DNA of 64,000 bases from JAPPHA01 sp964291635 (GTDB lineage: Bacteria > Pseudomonadota > Alphaproteobacteria > Rhodobacterales > Rhodobacteraceae), in NCBI GenBank assembly GCA_964291635.2, contig OZ219905.1, positions 496,001-560,000 on the forward strand. The letters are read 5' to 3'. The translations under genes and the position numbers were made by a program. Within the stretch, counting starts at the first letter, position 1; every line of letters begins with the position of its first letter. Below the pieces are notes generated by a model. That model ran no database searches. It was given only the letters and a program-made list of their open reading frames with translations, and was not told the origin of the DNA. Of this stretch, positions 24,523-34,068 are shown piece by piece.

Positions 24523-25248
24523 ATGAGCGTACCGGTGGAATCCGGTTCGAACGACATGACGAGGCCCGCCGGTCCCGAACGGGTCGACGAGAATTTCATC
24601 GTCGAGCGCATCTACAACGCAGTCATGGAGCACCGCCTTGCTCCTTCCACGAAACTGAGTGAACTCAAGCTCTGTGACACGTTCGGTGTTGGACGCATGC
24701 GCGTCAGGCGCGCGCTCTTGCTGTTGTCCAACCAGGGAATCGTCGACCTCGAAACGAACAGGGGTGCATTCGTGGCCAGTCCAAGCCCGGCGGAGGCGAA
24801 CGAGGTATTCGAGGCCCGCACACTGCTTGAGTCGTCGATCGCACGCCATGTCGTCGCAGATATCCGGCCCAGGGACCTCGACATGCTGAGGCAACACATT
24901 TCGCTGGAGAGCGTGGCACGTGACAACAACAAGGGTGTCGATCTGATTCGGCTGTCCGGCGAATTTCACGTCAAGCTCGCCCAGGCATCCGGCAATACCA
25001 TCCTGTGGCGCATCGTTCGCGAACTTGTCACGAGGTCATCGCTCATTGTCGGCCTTTTCGGGGCTTCGAGTCACATGGTGTGCCCCGAGAATGAACACTT
25101 GAACATACTCGCCGCGATCGAGTGTGGCGAACCCGACGACGCCGAAACCAAGATGATCGAACACCTGAACCGGATTAGGGAAGGCCTGAATTTTTCGGCC
25201 CCAAAACCGCAGGAAGGGGACTTGGCGGAAATTCTGGGATTGACGTAA
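24523..25248 (+). CDS. GntR-family transcriptional regulator, FadR/FCD subfamily
   Basis: The N-terminal winged helix (about 20-85) contains LCDTFGVGRMRVRRALLLLSNQGIVDLETNRGAFVA split over typical GntR positions. The C-terminal FCD ligand-binding domain contains the conserved FHVKLAQASGN and later EHLNILAAIECGEPDDAETKMIEHL, with His and Asp residues that bind metal or carboxylate ligands. ATG 24523 follows GGAG at a distance of eight. It is divergent from livJ across tandem operators and is the obvious candidate repressor of the uptake-racemase operon. The effector is probably the transported compound or its catabolite. Confidence 0.88.
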   Translation: MSVPVESGSNDMTRPAGPERVDENFIVERIYNAVMEHRLAPSTKLSELKLCDTFGVGRMRVRRALLLLSNQGIVDLETNRGAFVASPSPAEANEVFEARTLLESSIARHVVADIRPRDLDMLRQHISLESVARDNNKGVDLIRLSGEFHVKLAQASGNTILWRIVRELVTRSSLIVGLFGASSHMVCPENEHLNILAAIECGEPDDAETKMIEHLNRIREGLNFSAPKPQEGDLAEILGLT

Positions 25249-25798
25249 CCGACGGGGAACCGGTCCATGCGCCGTCGTGCTCCGGCATGCACGCAGTTTC
25301 CGTTCCAAATCCACACTTCCATTGCAGGTGTTCATGCAGGCGCTTGCCAACCCGTGTGCGGCGCCGGTTCGAGTTCTGCCAGGCAACAACGCGCGCGCTG
25401 GCCGGGACATCCTGTTTCCGCGCATCACCACCCGGGACACATCACCAAGGCGTGTCCGGGACACGCCCCACGACCCGTGTATCGCCAGGAAATACTGGCC
25501 TTGTGCATAAACGAGGGCGAAGACAGTGCCGGGAAGCCGGCTCTTGCCGGCGAAAACCAGCCTCACCTCGTTCCCGTAACCCCGACGCCACCAATCTGGC
25601 AAGAATTGAACCGAAATATCGCATGGGTGACGAATGCGAATCAGGACCAGCGGCAATCCTCTGCAGCAGTCCAAGGAACATTGGAGCGCAATTCAGCGGC
25701 ATCGATTTCCCCGGTGACGATCACCCGGGAATCATCAATCGACCGAGGATTGTCATCGCCGGCGCGAAGCGGGTGGCCTCTCTTGAGACCGGAGCCAA
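25249..25798. other. Gene-free stretch after the GntR gene
   Basis: The open frames here overlap extensively, lack family resemblance and have no ribosome-binding sites. I see no RNA gene or repeat. It is the left part of a decayed 4-kb region. Confidence 0.4.
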
Positions 25799-25933
25799 TC
25801 AGGAGTTGAAAATTGCGAGGAACACCAGGACAAGCAAACTGGCAACAATGACCCGGACGGTCCAGCGAACAAACCCGACAAACGTCCCTTCATGTGCAGA
25901 GATGTCCATTGTTCCGTGCTCGTGTTCAGCCAT
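25799..25933 (-). CDS. aa3-type cytochrome c oxidase subunit IV
   Basis: A 44-residue membrane microprotein. MAEHEHGTMDISAHEGTF is the typical N-terminus of this alphaproteobacterial subunit, followed by GFVRW and a single transmembrane helix ending LVFLAIFN. It packs against the core of the aa3 oxidase in the inner membrane. ATG 25933 is chosen from the family N-terminus; a purine-rich GGGGCAGGGA lies just upstream. It stands alone among non-coding and decayed DNA. Confidence 0.85.
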   Translation of the reverse strand: MAEHEHGTMDISAHEGTFVGFVRWTVRVIVASLLVLVFLAIFNS

Positions 25934-26435
25934 CGTCCCTGCCCCGGTTTCACCTGAATGCCGTCTAATCGGATTGCGTTTTGCTGTCAAACCCGTGCGA
26001 AATGCCGAGTCTTTCTTGGGGATTCAACCGAGTTCATCAATCCGACAAACAGACACACCGGAATCAGCGTGACAAGCCAAATTAAGGTGTCGTCAAACAC
26101 AGATGTCTCGGCCATCATCTATAGACCGGTCATCCCCCCGAAATGCGCCCACGGTGCCCACGGGAGGCCATTCATATTGCCTTCTCACCCACGAATTGTG
26201 CGACCCGTGCACATCGGCCGTCTGAGGATGTTCGAGATAACACATGGTATCCGGTGCCCACGCGCCGGCTTCATTGAAGCGCAGATGAAAAAGGAAGGGT
26301 CAATATTTTCGCAAGATATCCGGGGCACCTACGCCTTTGCTTTGTTGCCGCCAATCCAATCGCCCTTGGGACTCCGGACATTTACCTTGTTTGACGTGTT
26401 ACGCACACGCCCTCAGGCAATCCGGAATTCGTCAG
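25934..26435. other. Gene-free stretch between cytochrome oxidase subunit IV and the AbiE remnant
   Basis: No coding or RNA gene could be supported. It contains the upstream region of the subunit IV gene at its left edge. Confidence 0.4.
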
Positions 26436-27332
26436 TCATTTCGAATCAGAATTCGTCCTCAGGTCGTTGTACAGACTACCCAACAACTCATGGATTTCGG
26501 TCGCGACCGCATCCAGCCATGCCTGGTTTCGGATGGTCCGTGCGGCCTCGTCTGTCGGCATGAAATTCCCAAGTATTTCTCCAAGCCCTCCTGAATGGAC
26601 AGGCCCGGGCAGCTGCTCAACCGCGACGGCAAAGGCGCCTGTCAAAATCGTCGATCCGATAATCCCGCGTTTTTGCACCGACCAGCGCAGCATCGATGCC
26701 GAACCGTCGGCTACGCAGCCAGTGCATGTCCCTGATGTCCGTCTCGCCACCGCACATGGGTCGGAAACGCCGCCGGAAAGGCAACCAGCTTGTCCGCGAG
26801 AATTCCCTCCTGTGTCTCGACCCTGATCACATTGGCTGCATGTCCGTCGGGAACGACGTCGTAGTTCCGCACAAGCGAACGCGGTTCGTTCGTCCGATAC
26901 GGGACGGACCTCGGTGACTTCCAGCTTGATCCGCTGCCAGGGCACATCCGAATGCTCAGGCTCCGTCTCGACACGGATCCACAAACGCCAGACGCGGACG
27001 CCTGCGCGCGCGCCTTCAGCTTGCTGACCCGGACCCGTAGCCCGTACCGACCCGAAACAAAACTCCCCACTACCGTCGCCAGGGCTGCTGACTTTTCGGC
27101 TCGGGTTCGCCCTCCCCCGCAGAAGTCGAGATTCCCGCTCAACCGTTCCCCACCGTGACAGAGCCGGAGCGCGGTACCACCTTAGAACACGAGACCGGCC
27201 AGAAACCCGGAGCGGGCAAGAGCACGCAGGATATCATGGCCGAGGATTTCCTTGTCGACGACCCGATCCAGACCGCGCCATACCCGGACTCGGCAACTGC
27301 CCGCCGAACGAGGTCCCGGAAGTCTACCTGCT
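26436..27332 (-). pseudogene. abiEii: AbiEii-family nucleotidyltransferase toxin, decayed
   Basis: Pieces in successive frames follow the order of AbiEii toxins. VVDKEILGHDILRALARSG comes first; then, after an in-frame TAA where a Lys is expected, GGTALRLCHGGERLSGNLDF, where the usual Glu-Asp catalytic pair of the LSEDLDF motif reads Gly-Asn. Next come VETQEGILADKLVAFPA, then RDMHWLRSRRFGIDAALVGA in a shifted frame, and finally WLDAVATEIHELLG. The probable start codon reads ATA instead of ATG just after the antitoxin stop. With a lost start, a nonsense codon, frameshifts and a missing catalytic pair, it is inactive. Confidence 0.8.
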
Positions 27333-27914
27333 TTATGCCACCAGCCCCATCTCTTTTTCGATCGCTTCGAGCTCGTCCGTATCCACGAGGTCAAGGTTGC
27401 GGCCGACGCGCCTGAGATCTTCAAGAGCCAAGCGTGGGTGGGCCTAACGTAGTGGACGGCCGACGTCGACGGTGCGGCCCAAGATCTCGCCGACAGTGCG
27501 CCTGTTGTGGGTGAAAGAAACCGTGCCGTAGGGCGTGTCGAACCAGCCCTTGCGGCCGATCGTCGTCACCGTCGCGCAGGTAATCGTCTGCCGAGAGATG
27601 ATGCCGTACTCCGAGAGCGCCGTCTCGAGGTTTACCTAGTTCCACGCGCAACGCCTTAACGTCACCGCGATCGCCTCCAGCACGTGCGTTCTCGACCGGA
27701 CGAGCGGGTTCACGTAGACGCCGCGGGCGGCGCGGTCAAGGACACCCTGCCGGACCAGACGCCGGAGGCCCTCGGAGAAAGTCATCCCGGACCATTCCGG
27801 CATGATCGTACGCAGGTCCCCAACAGAGAACACCACCCAGGCCTGCGTGTTCAACTTCAGGAGGGCCTTCATCGCGTCGACGGTTTTCATGGCCCGCCTC
27901 AAATTTTTTGCCAT
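27333..27914 (-). pseudogene. abiEi: AbiEi-family antitoxin, frameshifted
   Basis: The first 92 codons (ATG 27914) encode an AbiEi winged-helix antitoxin: SVGDLRTIMPEWSGMTFSEG and LRRLVRQGVLDRAARGVYVN. The frame then breaks near 27640. The continuation in another frame reads NLETALSEYGIISRQTITC, TIGRKGWFDTPYGTVSFTH and RRTVGEILGRTVDVG, and a third frame ends DLRRVGRNLDLVDTDELE before a TAA at 27333. AbiE is a type IV toxin-antitoxin and phage-defence pair; both members are broken here. Confidence 0.8.
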
Positions 27915-28075
27915 TCATGCCGTATCTACATAGGATTTCTGTCTATCAAAAAACGTCTGATACCCACAATCACTTGCGTCTTCTGAACTTTTCTTGAGGG
28001 TATGACTTACCTCGTCGGGCAAGTCGTCCCATAACCTCATGGAATGGTTCCACGCGACATAGCCGCAGTGGCGGG

Positions 28076-29168
28076 TCAATGCGTGCGAGTCCAGACCCAG
28101 GCACCGTCGGAATCCCTTTCCTGCCTCCTGATCAGACCTGCCTGAAAGAGATGATTGAGATGGGCGACGGCTTCGACAAGGGCGAGCCCGTATTCGCCTT
28201 CACCGACTTCGCGCTTGAACAATGGTTGAAAACAGTCATGCGCGGTCGATGGTTCCGAGAGATGCGCCAAGAGCCTGCCGAGCGCCAGGTGATGGTGTTC
28301 GATCAACTGGTTCAATCGGGCCGGCAAGCCGGTGAACGGCAGCTTGTGCCCGGGGAGCACGAGATGATCTTCGCGCGCAAGACGCGCGAATTTCTCGCAG
28401 CTTTCCAGCCATTCGCCTACAGGATCGGCATCCGGTTCCGTCGGAGCTTTCCAGCCATTCGCCTACAGGATCGGCATCCGGTTCCGTCGGATAGACCCCA
28501 AGGTTCGGTGAAATCCCGGGGAGGACCTGGTCGCCGGCAATGACCAGGCCGTCATCGTCCGACCACAGGGTCGCCTGCTCGGGCGAATGACCGTCGCCGA
28601 CGACCACGCGCCAGCGTCTCCCACCGATGTCAAGCACATCGCCGTCCCTGATGCGTTTGAATCCAAGGGGCATGGCATGAACGGAATCCGCGAAGTTGTA
28701 TGGCCTTGCAGACAGACGGCGCTTGAGTATCCAGGGCGCCATCCCGGCCTTCCGATAGAATGCCAGGGTCTCGGGCGGCCAGGCCTCCTGGACATCAAGC
28801 GTGAGCATTCTGGCATATAGCCATGATGTCCGCGTCGCCGTCAGCCCGGAACCGCGGTTTGCCTGGAACCACCCGGCCATCCCGACATGGTCCGGATGAT
28901 GGTGAGTCACGATGACATTGACGGATTTCCCCTCTAGTGGTCCCCGCAGAAGAGATTCCCAGATCCCGATTCCCCGCCGGGACAGCACGCCCGTGTCCAC
29001 CAGCGTCCACCCACCGCCATCGCGAAGCGCGTAGACGTTGACATGGTCGAGCGCCATCGGCAGCGGCAGGCGGATCCAGAGGACGCCGTCGGCAATCTCC
29101 GTACAACACCCTTCATCCGGCGGATGTTCGAATGGAAACCGTACGGGATCGAAACAATGGGAATCCAT
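28076..29168 (-). pseudogene. MBL-fold metallo-hydrolase disrupted by a 46-bp tandem duplication
   Basis: The N-terminal domain is a metallo-beta-lactamase fold with the metal motif THHHPDH, a downstream GDGHSPEQ and AGDQVLPG. The reading frame continues normally to about codon 240, where an exact 46-bp tandem repeat (28400-28491) shifts it. Removing one repeat unit leaves 1,047 bases, 349 codons with the stop, which restores a C-terminal winged-helix-like domain beginning LPGHKLPFTGLPARLNQLIE. As it stands the protein ends in an unrelated tail of about 70 residues. The metal site is intact, so a truncated product might fold. It starts two bases after the acyl-CoA dehydrogenase stop. Confidence 0.85.
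28400..28491. repeat. 46-bp perfect tandem duplication
   Basis: The unit starting GCTTTCCAGCCATTCGCC occurs at 28400-28445 and again at 28446-28491 without a mismatch. Its length is not a multiple of three, so it causes the frameshift in the MBL-fold gene. Perfect identity suggests a very recent event or an assembly error. Confidence 0.95.
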
Positions 29169-29170
29169 GC

Positions 29171-30901
29171 CTATTTCTGAAAGTCCGATTGCGACATCGC
29201 GTAGAGGTCACGTGACCCGAGCTTCGAGATCTCGGCCGAGGTGATCGCTGTGGGAAGTACCCGCCTGCAATAGAATTCCGCCAGATTCCCGGTTGCCGCG
29301 CTCGCCTCCCGAATCAGCGACGCGCGCAGAAGATAGTGGCCGCCGAGAGCAACTGCGAACGATCTCAGGTATTCCGCCGCGCCCGCTTGCCGGTCAGCCC
29401 GGCTGTTGAATCCTGCCAGTGTATCGGTTGCTTCGGTGAGCGCTTTTGCGGCCCGATTCAGCAAGGCTGCCCGTTGCCGGTTCGCCGTGGTTGAACCGTG
29501 GTTCGCCTGTGAGACGGTCTCACCGATTTCCGCAATCAGGCTTCGGGCCATCTCCCCGCCGTCGGCCAGTTTCCGGCCGACAAGATCATTGGCCTGAATC
29601 CCGTTCGTTCCTTCGTAAATCCGTGTAACGCGGACATCTCTCCAGAACTGTGCAGCACCGGTTTCTTCGATGTAGCCGGCCCCGCCATGAACCTGGATGC
29701 CGAGGTCTGCAACCTCCGCCGCCACATCAGTGCTGAATGCCTTTGCAATCGGCGTCAGGAACGCCTCGCGCTCTGCCCAGCCTGCATCATCGGTCGCTCT
29801 CGCCATGTCACAGCTGATGGCCGTATCGAGGCAGATGGCTCGAGCCGCTGTCGTCAATGCCATCATGTGCATGATCATTCGCCGCACGTCGGGATGATCG
29901 ATGATGGGTCCGGCACCGTCGGCCGTGGGCGGCTTGCCCTGCTTGCGGTCACTTGCGTAGGCGATTGCGGCCTGGGTCGCGGCCTCGGCGACTCCGACAC
30001 CCTGGACCGCGACCCCCAGCCTTGCGTTGTTCATCATGGTGAACATCGCCGCCAGGCCTTTCCCCGGCTGACCGACAAGCCAGCCAGCCGCCCCTTCGTA
30101 GGCCATGACCGCAGTTGGCGAGCCGTGCATGCCCAGCTTGCATTCGAGCGAGACCGGCCGCAGTTCATTGGTTTCTCCCGGTTCGCCTTCCGGGCCGGGG
30201 ACGTACTTCGGAACGATGAACATCGAAATTCCGCGCGTGCCCGGGTCCGATCCGGGAAGACGGGCAAGCACGAGGTGGCAAATGTTGTCTGCAAGATCGT
30301 GATCGCCCCAGCTGATGAACACCTTGGTCCCGGAAATGGCGTAGGATCCGTCTCCGTTCGGCCGTGCCTGGCAACGGATCGCACCAACATCCGAACCGGC
30401 CTGGGGCTCGGTCAGGTTCATCGTGCCCGTCCACTCCCCGGAGACCAGCCTGGGAACATAGGTGGTGCAGATCTCTTCATCCGCATGATTGACAAGGGCC
30501 AGGATATGTCCTTGCGACATCAGGGGATTGAGCGCCAGGGCCAGGCACGCCGACGACATCGATTCTCCGACGGCCATCTGCAACGTAACCGGCAAATCCA
30601 TTCCGCCATACTCCCGCGGTGCGGAAATCCCGACCCAGCCTCCTTCCGCGATGGCCCGATAGCCTTCCCTGAAGCCCGGCGAGCAAATCACGGCACCGTT
30701 TCCAAGCGTCGCCGGCTGCTGGTCACCAACCTGGTTAAGGGGCGCAAGGATTTCTTCGGATAGCTTCGCGGCCTCTGTGAGAATTGCCTCGGCGATCTCG
30801 TCGGAGGCCTCGCCGAAGCGTTCGGTCGCGGAGACCCGGCCGTAACCGAGAACGGCACGCAACAGAAACATGATTTCGGAAACAGGTGTCCTGTAACCCA
30901 C
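29171..30901 (-). CDS. Acyl-CoA dehydrogenase, DmdC-like
   Basis: A 576-residue flavoprotein dehydrogenase, longer than the 380-residue short-chain enzymes. The opening YRTPVSEIMFLLRAVLGY and the long C-terminal extension resemble DmdC, which oxidises 3-methylmercaptopropionyl-CoA in DMSP demethylation, but related long forms act on other acyl-CoAs. FAD-binding segments TEPQAGSDVGA and ISGTKVFISWGDHD and the C-terminal QVHGGAGYIEETGAAQ and RIYEGTNGIQANDLVGRK are conserved. GTG 30901 follows GAGGGG at good spacing. It is followed by the MBL-fold gene and is divergent from tsaC. Confidence 0.88.
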   Translation of the reverse strand: MGYRTPVSEIMFLLRAVLGYGRVSATERFGEASDEIAEAILTEAAKLSEEILAPLNQVGDQQPATLGNGAVICSPGFREGYRAIAEGGWVGISAPREYGGMDLPVTLQMAVGESMSSACLALALNPLMSQGHILALVNHADEEICTTYVPRLVSGEWTGTMNLTEPQAGSDVGAIRCQARPNGDGSYAISGTKVFISWGDHDLADNICHLVLARLPGSDPGTRGISMFIVPKYVPGPEGEPGETNELRPVSLECKLGMHGSPTAVMAYEGAAGWLVGQPGKGLAAMFTMMNNARLGVAVQGVGVAEAATQAAIAYASDRKQGKPPTADGAGPIIDHPDVRRMIMHMMALTTAARAICLDTAISCDMARATDDAGWAEREAFLTPIAKAFSTDVAAEVADLGIQVHGGAGYIEETGAAQFWRDVRVTRIYEGTNGIQANDLVGRKLADGGEMARSLIAEIGETVSQANHGSTTANRQRAALLNRAAKALTEATDTLAGFNSRADRQAGAAEYLRSFAVALGGHYLLRASLIREASAATGNLAEFYCRRVLPTAITSAEISKLGSRDLYAMSQSDFQK

Positions 30902-31014
30902 GTCGTGCCCCTCGAAACGCGCTTTGCATCCTTCCGACCATCAGTTTATGTGACGGTCCATCCCGCCGGAACTTAGTCGCGCACCTGCGGAACAACAACC
31001 CGGGACGAAACTCG

Positions 31015-31983
31015 TTGCCACGAAGCAGGACGGAAATCCTCTCCCCCGATCCCGCTGGCCTGTCGCGCGCCGCGGAATTGCTCGGTGACGGCAGGCTTGT
31101 CGCCTTTCCCACTGAAACCGTCTACGGGCTTGGTGCCGATGCGCGGAACACCGATGCGGTCGCACGCATTTATTCGGCCAAGAAACGCCCACGGTCAAAT
31201 CCCCTGATCGTGCATATGGCAAACACCGAAGAGGCTCTGGCCCTGGTACGATTCGACCCGGTTGCAGAGCGGCTTGCCGAAACGTTCTGGCCCGGACCGT
31301 TGACGCTGGTGCTGCCAATTCGCCAAAACCCCGTCCTGTCGAAATCCGTAGCCGCGGGGCTCCCCACGATTGCAATTCGGGTCCCTGATCACGAGATTGC
31401 CCACGGCCTGCTTGCGGAGTTCGGCCATCCGTTGGTTGCACCGTCCGCAAACAGGTCGGGGAGAATCAGCCCGACGTCCGCCGCGGATGTCATCGATGAA
31501 CTCGACTCGAGAATCGGTGCAGTCATTGATGGCGGACCAACGGAGTTCGGCCTGGAATCAACGGTCGTAAGGACCTCGTCGAACGGCCGCGCCATCGAAT
31601 TGCTCAGGCCGGGCGCGGTTCCACGTGAAGCAATCGAACGCTTGTCCGGAATTTGCGTCGGCCGACCCGCCCCGTCCAGCCTTCTGGCGTCACCCGGCCT
31701 GTTGCCGTCCCACTACGCTCCCTCCGTCAGGCTCCGCATGAATGTCGACGCGCCCGAAACGAATGAACTCTTTCTGGGATTTGGAAATACGCAAGTTCGC
31801 GACATGGACAACCTGTCCAGATCCGGCGATCTCGAAGAAGCCGCCTCCCGGCTGTTCTCGATGTTGCGGCGACTCGACGCGGAAGCCCAGTCATCGGGAA
31901 AGTCAATCGCCGTGGCCCCGATCCCATCCCACGGAATTGGCGCTGCCATCAACGATCGCCTGTCGCGCGCATCCCGGTCGTGA
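31015..31983 (+). CDS. L-threonylcarbamoyladenylate synthase (TsaC/Sua5 type)
   Basis: Makes threonylcarbamoyl-AMP for the t6A37 modification of ANN-decoding tRNAs. The YrdC core has GGRLVAFPTETVYGLGADA-type residues (DGRLVAFPTETVYGLGAD), KKRPRSNPLIVH, FWPGPLTLVL and SANRSGRISPTSA. The C-terminal Sua5 extension (about 215-322) makes it the long form; SPGLLPSHYAP is the conserved linker. No ATG fits; TTG 31015 is the most likely start, giving 322 residues. It is divergent from the acyl-CoA dehydrogenase. Confidence 0.9.
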   Translation: MPRSRTEILSPDPAGLSRAAELLGDGRLVAFPTETVYGLGADARNTDAVARIYSAKKRPRSNPLIVHMANTEEALALVRFDPVAERLAETFWPGPLTLVLPIRQNPVLSKSVAAGLPTIAIRVPDHEIAHGLLAEFGHPLVAPSANRSGRISPTSAADVIDELDSRIGAVIDGGPTEFGLESTVVRTSSNGRAIELLRPGAVPREAIERLSGICVGRPAPSSLLASPGLLPSHYAPSVRLRMNVDAPETNELFLGFGNTQVRDMDNLSRSGDLEEAASRLFSMLRRLDAEAQSSGKSIAVAPIPSHGIGAAINDRLSRASRS

Positions 31984-32321
31984 CCGTTTCCGTGCGAAAA
32001 CGCCGGTGAGGCCAATGATTGGACAAGGTTCTTGGCCAGCTGCCGATGCGGCACCCGGGGCCTCGACTCAGGCGGGAGTCGGAATTCCTGCTCCCGACCA
32101 AAAACCTGTAGCGTTCAAGGTCGAAAACATCCCTGAACGGCACCCGAGCGTAATCCGGATCCGACCTGAACGGCGATCTTCGCGTCTGAACGTCTGCAGA
32201 CAATCCTGCGCGCCTCTCGGGACAATTGTCCAGGTCCCGTTGGACTGATTCCCGATTCCTGAAGGGCTGGCTTCCGGTCTTGTGATGAACGAACCCGAAC
32301 AATCTTCAGGTGGCACCACCC
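31984..32321. other. Intergenic region between convergent tsaC and yqgE
   Basis: 338 bases with no supported gene or RNA. No clear terminator with a T-tract was found. Confidence 0.4.
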
Positions 32322-32897
32322 TCAGGCGCGGCCTCCCGATGACGACAACATCCGTGGATCAATACCGATCTTGTCGAGCGCCGCCTGCCAGATACCCTCA
32401 TGGTCCGATTGAAACACGAGATCTGTGCTGCCTTCACAAATCAGCCATCCGTTTTCGCGGATTTCCTGCTCGACCTGGCCCGGTCCCCACCCCGAGTAAC
32501 CGAGCGCCAGCATGCAGAAAGCCGGTCCCTTGCCTGCGGAAATGTCCTGCAGGATGTCCACCGTCGCCGTCATCGAGAACTGGCTGTTGACCTCGAGCGT
32601 CGAAGCTTCAGAACCGTAGTCCCCTGAATGCAGCACAAAACCACGCCCGTAATCAACCGGGCCACCGTAATGGACCGGCATGTCGACCGGATCGCCTTCG
32701 CAATCGATATCAAGTTGCTTGAGCAGGTCGCAAAACCGGATTTCACGGGTCGGCATGTTGACGATCAGTCCCATGGCGCCGTTTTCGGAATGCGCACACA
32801 TGCAGATGACCGCTCGTCGAAACCTCGGATCAAGCATCCCAGGCATCGCGATCAGCATCCGTCCAGTCAAATCGTCCGCGACCGCTTCCATTGTCAT
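32322..32897 (-). CDS. YqgE/AlgH-family protein (UPF0301)
   Basis: The core from LTGRMLIAMPGMLDPRFRRA through HSENGAMGLIVN and GGPVDYGRGFVLH to LGYSGWGPGQVEQEI is diagnostic of this conserved family of unknown biochemical function. ATG 32897 is chosen (191 residues); an ATG six codons upstream is equally possible. The 240 bases upstream carry no other gene. Confidence 0.88.
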   Translation of the reverse strand: MTMEAVADDLTGRMLIAMPGMLDPRFRRAVICMCAHSENGAMGLIVNMPTREIRFCDLLKQLDIDCEGDPVDMPVHYGGPVDYGRGFVLHSGDYGSEASTLEVNSQFSMTATVDILQDISAGKGPAFCMLALGYSGWGPGQVEQEIRENGWLICEGSTDLVFQSDHEGIWQAALDKIGIDPRMLSSSGGRA

Positions 32898-33140
32898 GAG
32901 TCCATGATTGTGCATTCTGCCCGCCGGATTCAAGGGCAATGTTCCAGACCTTGCCCCGTTTTTGGACTGGAGGATTTTTTTCGGGAGCAACTCAACAAGG
33001 CACACGGGCACGATTCACTGTAAATTCCGTTAACGCGCGCCAAGGAATCCGTCCCGTGTCGCCCTTGTCATCTCCCTGTCGCCGGTTTTCGGACAATCCT
33101 GACGGGATTGGACAGGTCCCGGTCAGATTGTTCCGGACGG

Positions 33141-33764
33141 TTACCTCAGTTTTCTTGCCATTTCGGCAGCCGTTCGCGCCGACTCGATGAGCACTGATTT
33201 CGGCGCGGTTTCCCATTCACCGGGATGCAGGCCACGCTTGATCCGGACGTGCGCCAATGCACGATCCAGGGTTGGGAAAATCTCCGGCCGGTTCAGATGG
33301 AGGTAGAGTGCGACAAGTGCGGTCGACCGACTCCGGCCGCCACGGCAATGGACGAGGACATTCCCCTTGGCACGTCGAGGATAACTGGGCCTTTCCGGAA
33401 TGACCTGGCGGATGGCGCCATCTAGCAGGAGATAGGCTGCAAACATCATGCCTTCGGAATTCCCGTGCCCGTCCACCAGTCCAAGCTTGAATACACGCAC
33501 GGGTCCGACGCCATGGGGACACCTGTTTCCGCCGGCGGGCTCAGCTGGATCCGAAACGTAGTTGATATCCAGGTTGATCGCGCAATTGACGACAATGGTG
33601 ATGTCATGCTTTCGCAGCAGTCCGAGATCGCTCGCGGCTGCCGACCCACCAATGAAGATGCTACACTTGTCAGGCCCCAATCCGGTTTCTATCAGGCTGA
33701 TAATCTCGTGCTCGATCGCAAGGTTGCCGGTTGAACCGGGGCCGGATTCATCGTCCTTGAACAT
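33141..33764 (-). CDS. Dual-specificity (tyrosine) phosphatase-like protein
   Basis: A 207-residue cytoplasmic protein with the cysteine phosphatase signature HCRGGRSRS: His139, nucleophile Cys140 and Arg146 in the HCX5R loop. The preceding region, FIGGSAAASDLGLLRKHDITIVVNCA split over two strands, is typical of DSP folds. An inserted acidic loop, DPAEPAGGN, lies before the catalytic domain. The substrate is unknown; candidates are phosphoproteins or phosphoinositide-like molecules. It is a stand-alone gene downstream of the iron ABC operon on the same strand. Confidence 0.78.
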   Translation of the reverse strand: MFKDDESGPGSTGNLAIEHEIISLIETGLGPDKCSIFIGGSAAASDLGLLRKHDITIVVNCAINLDINYVSDPAEPAGGNRCPHGVGPVRVFKLGLVDGHGNSEGMMFAAYLLLDGAIRQVIPERPSYPRRAKGNVLVHCRGGRSRSTALVALYLHLNRPEIFPTLDRALAHVRIKRGLHPGEWETAPKSVLIESARTAAEMARKLR

Positions 33765-34068
33765 TCCTGATCTCTAACATGCGCGACAAGCGCCCCGTGT
33801 TCAAAACAGGTGCGCAACTTCCGGTACACGCCTGATGCCGATCGGCTGACTTCGCCGTCCCGAATTTTCGAAACAGGAAGTCATGCCCGCCCGCCCGGTT
33901 TTTCCAGCACCGGCATCCCGGCATGGAACTAGACGCTTCTGTCCGGAATCCAGACCTCATTCTCCGGCAAGCCCGGTTCCGCCGTTCATGGGCCAACAGT
34001 TGTCACGTCACCGATTTTGGCCCCGGAAGAGGCATCGCTGGCGAAACCTGATCCGGTCGCCTGCGGCG
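33765..34068. other. Intergenic region
   Basis: About 300 bases between the phosphatase start and the binding-protein stop. No gene or RNA is recognised; it holds the phosphatase promoter. Confidence 0.4.
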
